Assembly: GCF_006120725.1 (NCBI RefSeq)
Contig: NZ_SWMU01000001.1
Coordinates: 806,001-870,000, forward strand
Source of the DNA: Mesohalobacter halotolerans
GTDB taxonomy: Bacteria; Bacteroidota; Bacteroidia; Flavobacteriales; Flavobacteriaceae
Length of the DNA: 64,000 bases
Direction: 5' to 3'
In this document: piece by piece, positions 9,317 through 18,034 of the stretch
Numbering within the stretch: the first letter of the stretch is position 1
How the letters are laid out: each line of letters begins with the position of its first letter
Program-made: the position numbers and the translations under genes
The notes under the pieces: generated by a model
What the model saw: only the letters and a program-made list of their open reading frames with translations
The model's database searches: none
What the model was told of the DNA's origin: nothing

Positions 9317-11623
9317 TTATTTTTTATCTCTTGCTTTTAGTCTGAGTTTTAAAAGGCCAAAAACCCCTATTGCTGCTACGATAAGTACTGTAATTTCAAT
9401 TAAAGTATCACTCCCTCTAAAGTCAACCAATATAACATTGACAACATTTTTACCTTTTGCTAAAACATAAGAATTTTCTGCATAAAAATTACTGATTTCT
9501 GAATTTTTAGGCTCGCTAATTACTTTTAAAATCAAAAATGTAATCATACCACCGAAAATAGTTGATAGAATACCATGTTCAACACGTAAGTAGTTTTTTG
9601 AGAATTTGAGATACTTGGGCAATCTATATAATACTAAAACAAATAATATAACAGTCAGGGTATCGACTGAAAACTGTGTCATGGCCAAATCTGGCGCACT
9701 GTAAAATAAATAGAGCAAACAAAACGCAAAACCAATAATTCCCATTGCAGCAACAGCAGCTAATCGCGATGGTGTAAATACTGTAAACAAGGTGGACAAG
9801 AACATTATGATGATAATGACTATTTCATAAACCGTTAAGTCAGCCAAAGTATTGTAATCAATTTTTAAAACGGGGTCTTTGAGTAAAAGATAACCAACCA
9901 ATACAATGATAAACGTGACATAAGTTGCTACATAATGTCTTAAATACCCATTTTGGAATAACATAGTCCAGTATTTAGACATAATTTTAAACAAAGAGAC
10001 CAAGTATTGTGTTATTGATTTGGGAGAGATAAACTCAAATTTTTCAGAGAACCTTAATAGTTTATCTGAAGGTTTTAGAACAAGATAAACTATAACACCA
10101 AACGCGATCGTTAGCGTTGATAACCAAAACATAGTATTAAATCCATGCCATAATTTGAGATGCAAACCACTTTCGCCACGACTTAAAACTTCAGCACCCG
10201 GCATAATTAAACTGTCGCCCAGTAAATATGGCATAAAACCTAAAACCAAGCCTAACAAAACCATCAGCATTGGCGGTAACCATAAGCGAATACTTGGCAT
10301 ATGTAAATGTGGTAAAGCTTCTGGTTTTTTGCCTAGAAAAGGTTTTACACCAACTAAAAATCCACCGTAGAACAGTAGAACGTTAGTCGCAATGGCAATT
10401 CCTGTGAGTAACCAAGCATTGTTTTTAAAATGTAAAGTAGATTCGTAGATTAAATCTTTTCCTACAAACCCAAGCGTAGGAATCACACCACCACTGATTA
10501 AAGCGGCAACAAATCCAGCGACAGCGATTGGCATTAAACCTTGTTTTAATCCAGACAATTTTGTGATGTCTCTGGTCCCTGTTTCGTGGTCTATGATTCC
10601 CGTAATTAAAAACAACGATGCTTTGTATAATGCATGGACAACAATAAATACCATTGCGGCGACCAAAGCTTCATAGGTACCCAGACCGGTTAAAAAAGTC
10701 AAAATCCCCAAAGCACAAATGGTGGAATAAGCCAGTATGGCTTTTAAATCTGTTCTAAACAGCATTTGTATGGCAGAATACAACATGGTTATCGCACCAA
10801 TAGTAATTAAAGTTGTATTCCACAAAGACGTTTCACCCAAAATAGGGCTGAACCTTAATATGAGGTAAATTCCTGCTTTAACCATTGTTGCCGAGTGAAG
10901 ATAGGTAGAAACCGGCGTTGGCGCTTTCATAGCTCCAGGCAGCCAAAAATGAAAAGGAAACTGAGCCGATTTGGTAAATGCAGCTAAAAAGATCATGACG
11001 ACTATAAATGTATAGCTACTACTCATGGCAATTTCATTACTCATAGAGAGCATTTCTGAAATGGTATAAGTAGAAGTCACCTGTCCTAAAATAACTGCTG
11101 CTGCGAGTAAAAATAAACCACCAACCCCTGTAATACCTAGAGCCAGCAAGGCAGATTTTCTAGAGCTTTTACTTTCGTTATTAAAACCAATGAGAAAAAA
11201 GGAGCTAATGCTGGTTAATTCCCAAAAAATAAACATGGTAATTAAATTGTCTGAAAGCACTAAACCGAGCATTGCCGCCATAAAAATACCGAGATAGGCA
11301 TAGAAACGGTCTAGATACTCATGACCTTTTAAATACGAAGAGGTATACCAAAACACTAGTGTCCCAATGCCGGAAATCATTAATACAAACAGGAGAGATA
11401 AGCCATCAAGCATAAAACTCAAATCAACACTGTATGACGATATCCAGCTATATGAGACCTTTATGACATCATTTTGGGCTATATCACCAATAAAACTTAA
11501 GAAGTATAAAAATGACGTCAGCGGAATTAATGTAGAAAGCCAAGCCCAATTACCTTTTATAAATTTATGTATAAAAAGAATAGCTATTGAAAGTAAAAAG
11601 CCAAGACAGACTATAAAAAGCAT
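9317..11623 (-). CDS. mnhA: Mrp/Mnh Na+/H+ antiporter subunit A (with MbhD/MbhE-like C-terminus)
   Basis: The large 768-residue ion-translocating subunit. The NuoL-like core has a proton-channel helix FTKSAQFPFHFWLPGAMKAP (about residues 217-236), ALYKASLFLITGIIDHETG (about 329-347), and the early glutamate in FIFWELTSISSFFLIGF. The C-terminal third carries an MbhD/DUF4040-type region (SAPDLAMTQFSVDTLTVILF) and an MbhE-like ending with DFRGSDTLIEITVL. This is the usual MnhA fusion. It is the first gene of the A-B-C-D-E-F-G operon, which supports sodium extrusion and pH homeostasis in saline habitats. A -7 promoter element lies 17 bp before the ATG. Confidence 0.95.
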   Translation of the reverse strand: MLFIVCLGFLLSIAILFIHKFIKGNWAWLSTLIPLTSFLYFLSFIGDIAQNDVIKVSYSWISSYSVDLSFMLDGLSLLFVLMISGIGTLVFWYTSSYLKGHEYLDRFYAYLGIFMAAMLGLVLSDNLITMFIFWELTSISSFFLIGFNNESKSSRKSALLALGITGVGGLFLLAAAVILGQVTSTYTISEMLSMSNEIAMSSSYTFIVVMIFLAAFTKSAQFPFHFWLPGAMKAPTPVSTYLHSATMVKAGIYLILRFSPILGETSLWNTTLITIGAITMLYSAIQMLFRTDLKAILAYSTICALGILTFLTGLGTYEALVAAMVFIVVHALYKASLFLITGIIDHETGTRDITKLSGLKQGLMPIAVAGFVAALISGGVIPTLGFVGKDLIYESTLHFKNNAWLLTGIAIATNVLLFYGGFLVGVKPFLGKKPEALPHLHMPSIRLWLPPMLMVLLGLVLGFMPYLLGDSLIMPGAEVLSRGESGLHLKLWHGFNTMFWLSTLTIAFGVIVYLVLKPSDKLLRFSEKFEFISPKSITQYLVSLFKIMSKYWTMLFQNGYLRHYVATYVTFIIVLVGYLLLKDPVLKIDYNTLADLTVYEIVIIIIMFLSTLFTVFTPSRLAAVAAMGIIGFAFCLLYLFYSAPDLAMTQFSVDTLTVILFVLVLYRLPKYLKFSKNYLRVEHGILSTIFGGMITFLILKVISEPKNSEISNFYAENSYVLAKGKNVVNVILVDFRGSDTLIEITVLIVAAIGVFGLLKLRLKARDKK

Positions 11624-11640
11624 ATGGTTAACTTTAATTG

Positions 11641-11648
11641 CAAATATA
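11641..11648 (-). promoter_or_regulatory. -7 promoter element of the mnh operon
   Basis: The minus strand reads TATATTTG, an exact TAnnTTTG match, 17 bp upstream of the mnhA ATG. It is the only good candidate in the 146-bp gap, so it probably drives the whole seven-gene operon. Confidence 0.5.
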
Positions 11649-11769
11649 TAAGGATTTTTAAAAGAAAATAAGACTTAAACTAATACCATCAATAAAGACT
11701 TTCAAAAATATATTAGTAAATGTAAGCTTTGGAACGATTTTAGATTATAAATTTGTTAAAAAATCAATC

Positions 11770-12738
11770 ATGAAACGACTTCTTTTTTTAATGGCTTTAA
11801 TTTTAATGGCTTGTGATGAAGGTAAAAGCGTATATATAGCAGATTCTTCTGGCAATCTTAATATGGTCAACATCATCTCCGAAAACCAATTATGGGATAG
11901 TAAACTAGGTGAAGATATCAGAGATTTGATGGCCAAAGATGCAGAAGGCTTACCTCAAAAAGAACCGCTTTACAAACTTAGACATATCCCAAATAAGGCC
12001 TTTACAGGATTTGCCAAGAAAAATAGAACTTTTTTAAAATTTGATCTTGGGAAAGAAAATAAAATAACTTTCGCAAAAGATAGCTTTGCAAGACCTCAAT
12101 TAGGAATTTTTATTAAAGGCAGAAATGAGGATGAGCTCATCAAAACTTTTAAAGACAATCAAAATAAAATATTAAACGCTATCAATAATACTGAAATCAG
12201 TGAAAAATGGAGACGGATGAACAAGTCTCTTGAAGACGATACCAAAATTAAAAACCTTTTAGGCATCTCTTTGAAATTTCCAACGGCATACAGATTTGCT
12301 AAAGAAAGCAACGACAGTTTTATCTGGTTGAGAAAAGAAATCAAGAAAGGCAGTATGGAAATTTTTATATATGAAGTTCCTGTTACTAAAATAGAAAATG
12401 AAAACTCTGTAGTATCCAACATTGTCAAAATAAGAGATTCGATAGGCAAATCTAACGTTCCAGGACCTCGACCAGGAACTTATATGATTACAGAAGAGGC
12501 ATATATGCCTTACCTCTACGAAACTAAAATTGATGGGAAATTTGCCTACGAAACCCGTGGGACATGGGTTGTCAAAGGGGCTTTTATGGGAGGCCCATTT
12601 CTTAATTTTGCCATTAAAGATGAAGTTAATAACCGCTATGTTGTCTTAGAAGGCATTGTTTTTAAGCCCACAGCCGAAAAGCGTAATAATGTATTTGAGA
12701 TTGAAGCAATTGGTAGGTCAGCTAAGTTTATTGATTAA
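11770..12738 (+). CDS. DUF4837 family lipoprotein
   Basis: A 322-residue lipoprotein with signal and lipobox LMAC (Cys15), then an acidic start, so it is probably exported to the outer membrane. The sequence resembles DUF4837, a Bacteroidota family of unknown function. Typical parts are the early segment VYIADSSGNLNMVNIIS and the middle FPTAYRFAKESNDSFIWLRKE, with GTWVVKGAFMGGPFLNF near the C-terminus. It stands alone: the mnh operon diverges upstream and the next gene converges, the stop codons being directly adjacent with no gap. Confidence 0.8.
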   Translation: MKRLLFLMALILMACDEGKSVYIADSSGNLNMVNIISENQLWDSKLGEDIRDLMAKDAEGLPQKEPLYKLRHIPNKAFTGFAKKNRTFLKFDLGKENKITFAKDSFARPQLGIFIKGRNEDELIKTFKDNQNKILNAINNTEISEKWRRMNKSLEDDTKIKNLLGISLKFPTAYRFAKESNDSFIWLRKEIKKGSMEIFIYEVPVTKIENENSVVSNIVKIRDSIGKSNVPGPRPGTYMITEEAYMPYLYETKIDGKFAYETRGTWVVKGAFMGGPFLNFAIKDEVNNRYVVLEGIVFKPTAEKRNNVFEIEAIGRSAKFID

Positions 12739-15123
12739 TTAAAACCGGTACCATTTTTTCTTTTTTACTTCTTCTGAATAGCCATAACCGTATCCGTAAT
12801 TATAATCATATCCTTTTTTAGTGTTAACACCATTAATAGCTATAGCTAAATTGTTGAGCTTTTTGAGTTCTTTAAGTTCCTTGATGTGATTTAATATTTT
12901 TAATTCTGTATAATTTGTCCTTACCATGTAAATGATAATATCGGCATATTCAAAAATGGTTGACGTATCGGTTACCAACATTGTTGGGGCTGTATCGACT
13001 AGAATATAATCGTATTGCTTTTTTGCTTCTTTGAATAATTCTTCTAAACGTCCATTGTTTAAAAGTTCTGATGGATTAGGTGGTATTTCGCCAGATATGA
13101 TAGCATCAAAATTCAAATCATTTTTAAGTTTCAACTTAATGTCTTCCAGCTTCAAATCTCTGTTTACAAGATATGAAGACAAACCAACAGTATCTTTAGA
13201 CACATCTAGATAGTTGTGAAGCTGTGGATTTCTTAAGTCACACCCTACTAAAAGGGTTTTTTTATTATTTGAAGCTAAAACTGATGCTGTATTGATGGCT
13301 GTAAAAGTTTTGCCTTCTCCTTTTGTACTCGATGTAGAGAAAAATACTTTGGGGTCTGAATTATTGTTTTTATCTAGGGTAAAATAATTCAAATTGGTTC
13401 TCAATATCCTGAATGATTCTGCCAGAGAAGAGTTGTCAGTGGGTTTGATGATTTTTTCGTTGTACTCTTTGTTAAATGGGATTTCTGCTACGATAGGAAT
13501 ATTAAGTCGCGATTGCACCTGTTCTTTGGTTGAAATTTTTGTATCAAAGAGGAAAACTAGATATAAAATTCCAATAGGAAGTCCAAGTCCTATTATTAAA
13601 CCTGACAGAAAGATGATGCGAGTTTTAGGGCTAATTGGATCTGACGGAGTATAAGCATAATCAACAACTTTGGCAGTTGGTGCTGTAATTGCGGCTGTTA
13701 AAGCAGCTTCTTCTTTTTTCTGAAGTAAAAACACATATAGTTTTACTTTTACAGCTTGCTGTCTTTGAATTGAGCTGATAATTTTTTCTTTTTTTGGCAT
13801 AGATTCAATTGTAGCATCTGCGCGTTCTTCCCTTAACGAAATATTTTGAAGTGAAATTTCTAAACCTTTTGTATAATTTTGAATAGAATTTTTTATGTTG
13901 AGGTTGAGTTTTTCAAGTTCATCCGACAATGCTTTGACTTGTGGACTTTGAGTTGTTGAAGAGTTTAGTAACTTATTTCTCCTTAAGACCAACTCATTAT
14001 ACTGTTCGATCAAACTGTTTGTTGTACTATTGTCAATACCAATATCGCCGGGAAGCAAACTATATGGACTATTATTTTCAATTTCATTATTTAAGTATCG
14101 TGTGATTTGAAGTTGATTTTCAATTTCTGATTTTCTTTTTTCGGCTTCAGAATAGGTTTCAAACATCATTTCTGCCCCACTTTGTAGGTCTACAATGTCA
14201 TTTGAGCTTTTGAAGTCAACCAGATCAGACTCTACGGTATCCAATTCGCTAACTAGCATTTTTAGTCGTTCGGAGACAAACATTTTCGTTTTTATGGCTA
14301 CTCTTCTATCGTCTTCAATCCCGTCTTGGATAAATTTATCAATCAATTCATTAACAATAGCTTCATTTTTAACTTTATTTTCACCATTAATTTTAATTTG
14401 CAAAACTTCGCTAATATCACCTATGGGTTCTATGTTTATTTTTTTGTTTAATAGACTTTCGACAACATTATTTACTGGTCTGTAATTAAAAAAAATAGTT
14501 CTTCCGATAGGCGATTTGTTTTGATAATCAAATACAGGATTTCGATGAATTACAAATTGAGCATTTTCGATATTGATTTCTTCACCAAACGTAAATACTT
14601 TATTGAAGGAGTTTTCTGAAATTTTTAATTCAAATTGACTGTTACTTATGAGTTTAAAAATAAAGGTATTACTTTTTATAAAGTCTGTATTTCCATTATC
14701 GGTATTCAGCCAATTTACTTTAAATGGTACCTCATCACCGAAGACTTCATTGTCTATAATTCTCCCACTCACGTAATAGTATGTATCAAGATTAAGCTCA
14801 TTTACAACCTTTTCAATAATTCTTCTAGACTTTAAAATTTGAATCTCATTTTCAAGGTTTGTTTTACTCATATCAAATAGGGGAGAACTGCCATTTAGCC
14901 CGGATAAATCAAATCCACTATCTTTCTTTTTGAGAATTTTTACTTTGGCGCTTGTTTCGTAAATATTTGGAGAATACCTCAAATACAAATAGCATATGCC
15001 TAAAGTAATAAGCAGACTTAATAAAATCCACCTCCAAAACTTCAGGTATCTGAATATTTCTTTTTTTAAGCTTTCGTCGCTATTGGTGGTATCTTGATAT
15101 GGCGTATGGTTTTCGATAGGCAT
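12739..15123 (-). CDS. Polysaccharide biosynthesis tyrosine autokinase (Wzc/BY-kinase family)
   Basis: A 794-residue inner-membrane co-polymerase and tyrosine kinase that controls exopolysaccharide length and export. An N-terminal Wzz domain has one membrane helix at about residues 33-50. A long periplasmic coiled-coil region follows, and a second helix lies near residue 510. The cytoplasmic kinase domain has Walker A TKGEGKT (about 600-606), Walker A' LLVGCDLRNP (about 624-633) and Walker B YILVDTAP (about 706-713). The C-terminus carries a tyrosine cluster at Tyr772, 774, 776, 778, 780 and 782, the expected autophosphorylation sites. It follows the Wza-like gene by 18 bp. Cys precedes the A' aspartate where Ala or Ile is common. 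Confidence 0.93.
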   Translation of the reverse strand: MPIENHTPYQDTTNSDESLKKEIFRYLKFWRWILLSLLITLGICYLYLRYSPNIYETSAKVKILKKKDSGFDLSGLNGSSPLFDMSKTNLENEIQILKSRRIIEKVVNELNLDTYYYVSGRIIDNEVFGDEVPFKVNWLNTDNGNTDFIKSNTFIFKLISNSQFELKISENSFNKVFTFGEEINIENAQFVIHRNPVFDYQNKSPIGRTIFFNYRPVNNVVESLLNKKINIEPIGDISEVLQIKINGENKVKNEAIVNELIDKFIQDGIEDDRRVAIKTKMFVSERLKMLVSELDTVESDLVDFKSSNDIVDLQSGAEMMFETYSEAEKRKSEIENQLQITRYLNNEIENNSPYSLLPGDIGIDNSTTNSLIEQYNELVLRRNKLLNSSTTQSPQVKALSDELEKLNLNIKNSIQNYTKGLEISLQNISLREERADATIESMPKKEKIISSIQRQQAVKVKLYVFLLQKKEEAALTAAITAPTAKVVDYAYTPSDPISPKTRIIFLSGLIIGLGLPIGILYLVFLFDTKISTKEQVQSRLNIPIVAEIPFNKEYNEKIIKPTDNSSLAESFRILRTNLNYFTLDKNNNSDPKVFFSTSSTKGEGKTFTAINTASVLASNNKKTLLVGCDLRNPQLHNYLDVSKDTVGLSSYLVNRDLKLEDIKLKLKNDLNFDAIISGEIPPNPSELLNNGRLEELFKEAKKQYDYILVDTAPTMLVTDTSTIFEYADIIIYMVRTNYTELKILNHIKELKELKKLNNLAIAINGVNTKKGYDYNYGYGYGYSEEVKKKKWYRF

Positions 15124-15141
15124 CTTGGATGATATTATATA

Positions 15142-15906
15142 TTAACGTGCTAATATGACAACTGCAGAAAAAAGAATTGACACAACAGATAATAGTGTAC
15201 CAACATTACTAATAAAACCAGCTGTTTTAACTTGAGGATTATTTGGTTCTACATAAATCCAATCGTTTTGTCTGATAAAGTAAAAATCTGAATTCATCCA
15301 ATCGGACTTTGTGAGATCTATCCTTTTGGTTATTCTTTTGTCATCTAAGGTTCTCACAATTACAATATTGTCTCGTCTACCTCTGATTGTTAAATCTCCA
15401 GCCATACCCAATGCTTGTAACAAAGTAAAATTAGGCTCGGCAATCTCATAAGTGCCGGGCCGGTTAACTTGACCTTGTACTGTAAACTTATAATTTAATA
15501 TTCTAACAGATACATATGGATTTTTTAAAAAAGGTGAAAGTTTAGTTTTTATTTTTTCTTCGGCTTGGTCAAGATCTAAGCCGGCTACTTGTACTTTACC
15601 GATTTCAGGCATATTAATATCACCTGATTCGTCCACAATATAACCTTGTAATTTGAGAATAGGCAATTGTTGGTTGCCAACGTTGTTTTGTGTTATGGTT
15701 TTGGTAAAAGGAATAACGCTTTCAGGGTCAAGAGTTTTGATGTCAACTTTTAAGATGTCATTTATTTGAACCTTTGGTTTTGGCTTTATTTTACTAATGT
15801 TTTCAAGTTGTGAATCATCTATATCTTGTAGATAAATCACTTTTTTTTTACTCGCACAACTGCTCAAAAAAATAACTGCTAGACAAAAGATTATAAACTT
15901 ACTCAT
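15142..15906 (-). CDS. Polysaccharide export lipoprotein (Wza/BexD family)
   Basis: This outer-membrane export channel protein has a Poly_export domain (INDILKVDIKTLDPES onward), then SLBB-type repeats (DLDQAEEKIKTKLSPFL; GQVNRPGTYEIAEPNFTLLQ) and a C-terminal membrane segment (about the last 25 residues). I place the start at 15906, which gives MSKFIIFCLAVIFLSSC with a proper signal peptide and lipobox Cys17 (254 aa). An in-frame ATG at 15975 would add 23 residues before the signal peptide, which is less plausible. It is co-oriented with the BY-kinase and probably forms a trans-envelope complex with it. Confidence 0.9.
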   Translation of the reverse strand: MSKFIIFCLAVIFLSSCASKKKVIYLQDIDDSQLENISKIKPKPKVQINDILKVDIKTLDPESVIPFTKTITQNNVGNQQLPILKLQGYIVDESGDINMPEIGKVQVAGLDLDQAEEKIKTKLSPFLKNPYVSVRILNYKFTVQGQVNRPGTYEIAEPNFTLLQALGMAGDLTIRGRRDNIVIVRTLDDKRITKRIDLTKSDWMNSDFYFIRQNDWIYVEPNNPQVKTAGFISNVGTLLSVVSILFSAVVILAR

Positions 15907-15950
15907 ACTTGCAAATATAATTTTTTTGAATGTATTTAGTAATAAATTCT

Positions 15951-15958
15951 TAGATTTG
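15951..15958 (+). promoter_or_regulatory. -7 promoter element for the dehydratase gene
   Basis: TAGATTTG matches TAnnTTTG, 31 bp before the ATG at 15990. A TTTG at 15925-15928 lies 22 bp upstream and could be the -33 element. The site lies in the divergent region shared with the Wza-like gene. Confidence 0.5.
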
Positions 15959-15989
15959 TATTTAAAATGTTTCAACTAACCTATCCATT

Positions 15990-17906
15990 ATGAATACAAT
16001 AATAAAATATTTGTTTCATAAACTTAAAAAATTATCAAAATACCACGTTCCTCGAATACTTATTTTGTGGATTGATACGGTTTTGAGTTTTCTGGCGTTG
16101 TTATTGACTTTTACATTAATAAACTCTTCTACAATAAGTTACTTTGAAATTGATGATAATTATTGGATTAATTTTGGTATCATATTTATCATTCAATTTT
16201 TATCTATTGTTCTTTTCAAGTCTTATCTCGGTATCATAAGATACACCAATTTAAAAGATGCTTTTAAACAAATACAGTCTATTTTATTTACGATAATAGT
16301 CATCTACACCATTAATATTGTCTGTGATTTTTTAGGTATAAGCAGAATTTTTACAAATTCAGGTGTTATTGTATATGGTTTTATTGCCTTTACATTTCTG
16401 TTTTTTTACAGAATTATCATAAAGGAAATCTATCAAGCCATACATACGACGAGTGCTTCTAAATACGTATACGTGTTAGGTACAAGCCTTACAGATGTTG
16501 CTGTTGCAGAAAGCATAAATAATGATGTACAAACCGAATACCAACTGGCTGGATTTATTTCTGAGAGTAAATCTTTAAATAAAAAACGTATTCTTAACTT
16601 ACCTATCATTAGTCTAAGTGAGGTAGAATCTTCAGAAACTCATAATACAGTAATTGTTACAGTGGATAAAATAAAACGCTTAAGAAAAAATGAATCAAAA
16701 ATTTTAAATATACTCCTCGATAAAAATTTTAACATCTATAAACTCCCAGAAATTGAAAACTGGGATGAAAAATCTATACTGTCAAATATTAAAAAAGTTA
16801 AACTTGAAGATTTATTACAACGAACTCCAATCAAATTAAATTGGTCTAAACTTAAAGGGATATACAACAATAAAGTTATTTTAGTTACAGGAGCGGCCGG
16901 TTCTATAGGCAGTGATATTGTAAAGCAACTCACATATTTTGAGCCTAAGACTATAATCATGCTCGATAATGCTGAAACTCCGCTTCACGATATGAGCCTT
17001 TACATGAGTCAAAAACATAATGATATTCATTTTGAGGCTATTATTGCAGATGTCAGAAATCTTAAGCGCCTTCAAGAAATATTTGATGTTTTTAAACCTG
17101 AAATTGTATTTCATGGTGCAGCCTACAAGCACGTTCCAATGATGGAAAATAATCCAGTTGAAGCTTTGGATGTCAATTTTTGCGGGACAAAGCATTTGGC
17201 AGATTTAGCAGTTAGACACAAAGTGGATAGATTTGTATTTATATCTACAGATAAAGCAATAAATCCAACAAATGTAATGGGAGCTTCAAAAAGGGCTGCA
17301 GAGCTATATTTGCAGTGTAAAGCCAGAAAAAATAAAGACCAAACTACCTTTATCACAACTAGATTTGGTAATGTCTTGGGTTCCAATGGTTCTGTGATTC
17401 CATATTTCAAAAAACAAATTGAGCAAAGACAAGCCTTAACTGTGACACACCCAGAAATCACGCGTTATTTTATGACCATAGATGAAGCTTGCCAATTGGT
17501 AATTGAGGCTGGCGCAATGGGTAAAGGTGGAGAAATTTATGTTTTTGACATGGGTAAGCCAGTCAAAATATTAGAGTTGGCAAAAAATTTGATAAGATTA
17601 TCCGGTCTCACGCCAAACGTAGATATTGATATCAAATTTGTAGGACTAAGACCAGGCGAAAAACTGTACGAAGAACTCCTAGCCGATAAAGAAAATACAT
17701 TGCCTACTCATCATCAAAAAATACTGATTGCTAAGGCGAGTTATGATTTTGATAATACCAAAATAAAACTACTGAACGATTTGATTTATTTTATCCAAGA
17801 AAATAATCAAAACAACAGCCTTAAAGGCCTGAAACTGCTTGTGCCTGAATATAAAAGCACATCCTTAAGTAAAAAAGATAAAAAAAATGGCACTCATATT
17901 TCTTAA
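15990..17906 (+). CDS. Membrane-bound nucleotide-sugar 4,6-dehydratase (CapD/PglF/WbpM family)
   Basis: A 638-residue protein with four membrane helices in residues 22-145, a first nucleotide-binding region (about 155-260) and a second Rossmann domain of the short-chain dehydrogenase type. The NAD motif is GAAGSIG (301-307). The catalytic region STDKAINPTNVMGASKR (419-435) has Met430 in place of the usual tyrosine, as known for the PglF/WbpM/FlaA1 branch, with Lys434 kept. The family makes UDP-4-keto-6-deoxy-hexosamines for surface polysaccharides. The N-terminal part resembles CapD homologues of capsule clusters. It diverges from the export genes and begins a rightward sugar cluster. Confidence 0.9.
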   Translation: MNTIIKYLFHKLKKLSKYHVPRILILWIDTVLSFLALLLTFTLINSSTISYFEIDDNYWINFGIIFIIQFLSIVLFKSYLGIIRYTNLKDAFKQIQSILFTIIVIYTINIVCDFLGISRIFTNSGVIVYGFIAFTFLFFYRIIIKEIYQAIHTTSASKYVYVLGTSLTDVAVAESINNDVQTEYQLAGFISESKSLNKKRILNLPIISLSEVESSETHNTVIVTVDKIKRLRKNESKILNILLDKNFNIYKLPEIENWDEKSILSNIKKVKLEDLLQRTPIKLNWSKLKGIYNNKVILVTGAAGSIGSDIVKQLTYFEPKTIIMLDNAETPLHDMSLYMSQKHNDIHFEAIIADVRNLKRLQEIFDVFKPEIVFHGAAYKHVPMMENNPVEALDVNFCGTKHLADLAVRHKVDRFVFISTDKAINPTNVMGASKRAAELYLQCKARKNKDQTTFITTRFGNVLGSNGSVIPYFKKQIEQRQALTVTHPEITRYFMTIDEACQLVIEAGAMGKGGEIYVFDMGKPVKILELAKNLIRLSGLTPNVDIDIKFVGLRPGEKLYEELLADKENTLPTHHQKILIAKASYDFDNTKIKLLNDLIYFIQENNQNNSLKGLKLLVPEYKSTSLSKKDKKNGTHIS

Positions 17907-17992
17907 ATATGTTGTAAGCCTATCTGTTTTTTTTGACAACACAATACAATACTAATAAATAGCTCTACTCATCATTATACTATTAAAGATAG

Positions 17993-18000
17993 TATCTTTG
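17993..18000 (+). promoter_or_regulatory. -7 promoter element for the glycosyltransferase gene
   Basis: TATCTTTG matches TAnnTTTG, 34 bp before the ATG at 18035 and within the 128-bp gap after the dehydratase gene. A -33 TTG is not evident. Confidence 0.45.
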
Positions 18001-18034
18001 TAAGGTAAATATTTGTTAATAACGTATTTGATTT

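Noticed and set aside
12159-12449. Minus-strand frame inside the DUF4837 gene
   Set aside because: It is a shadow; the plus-strand frame has a lipoprotein signal and family-like sequence.
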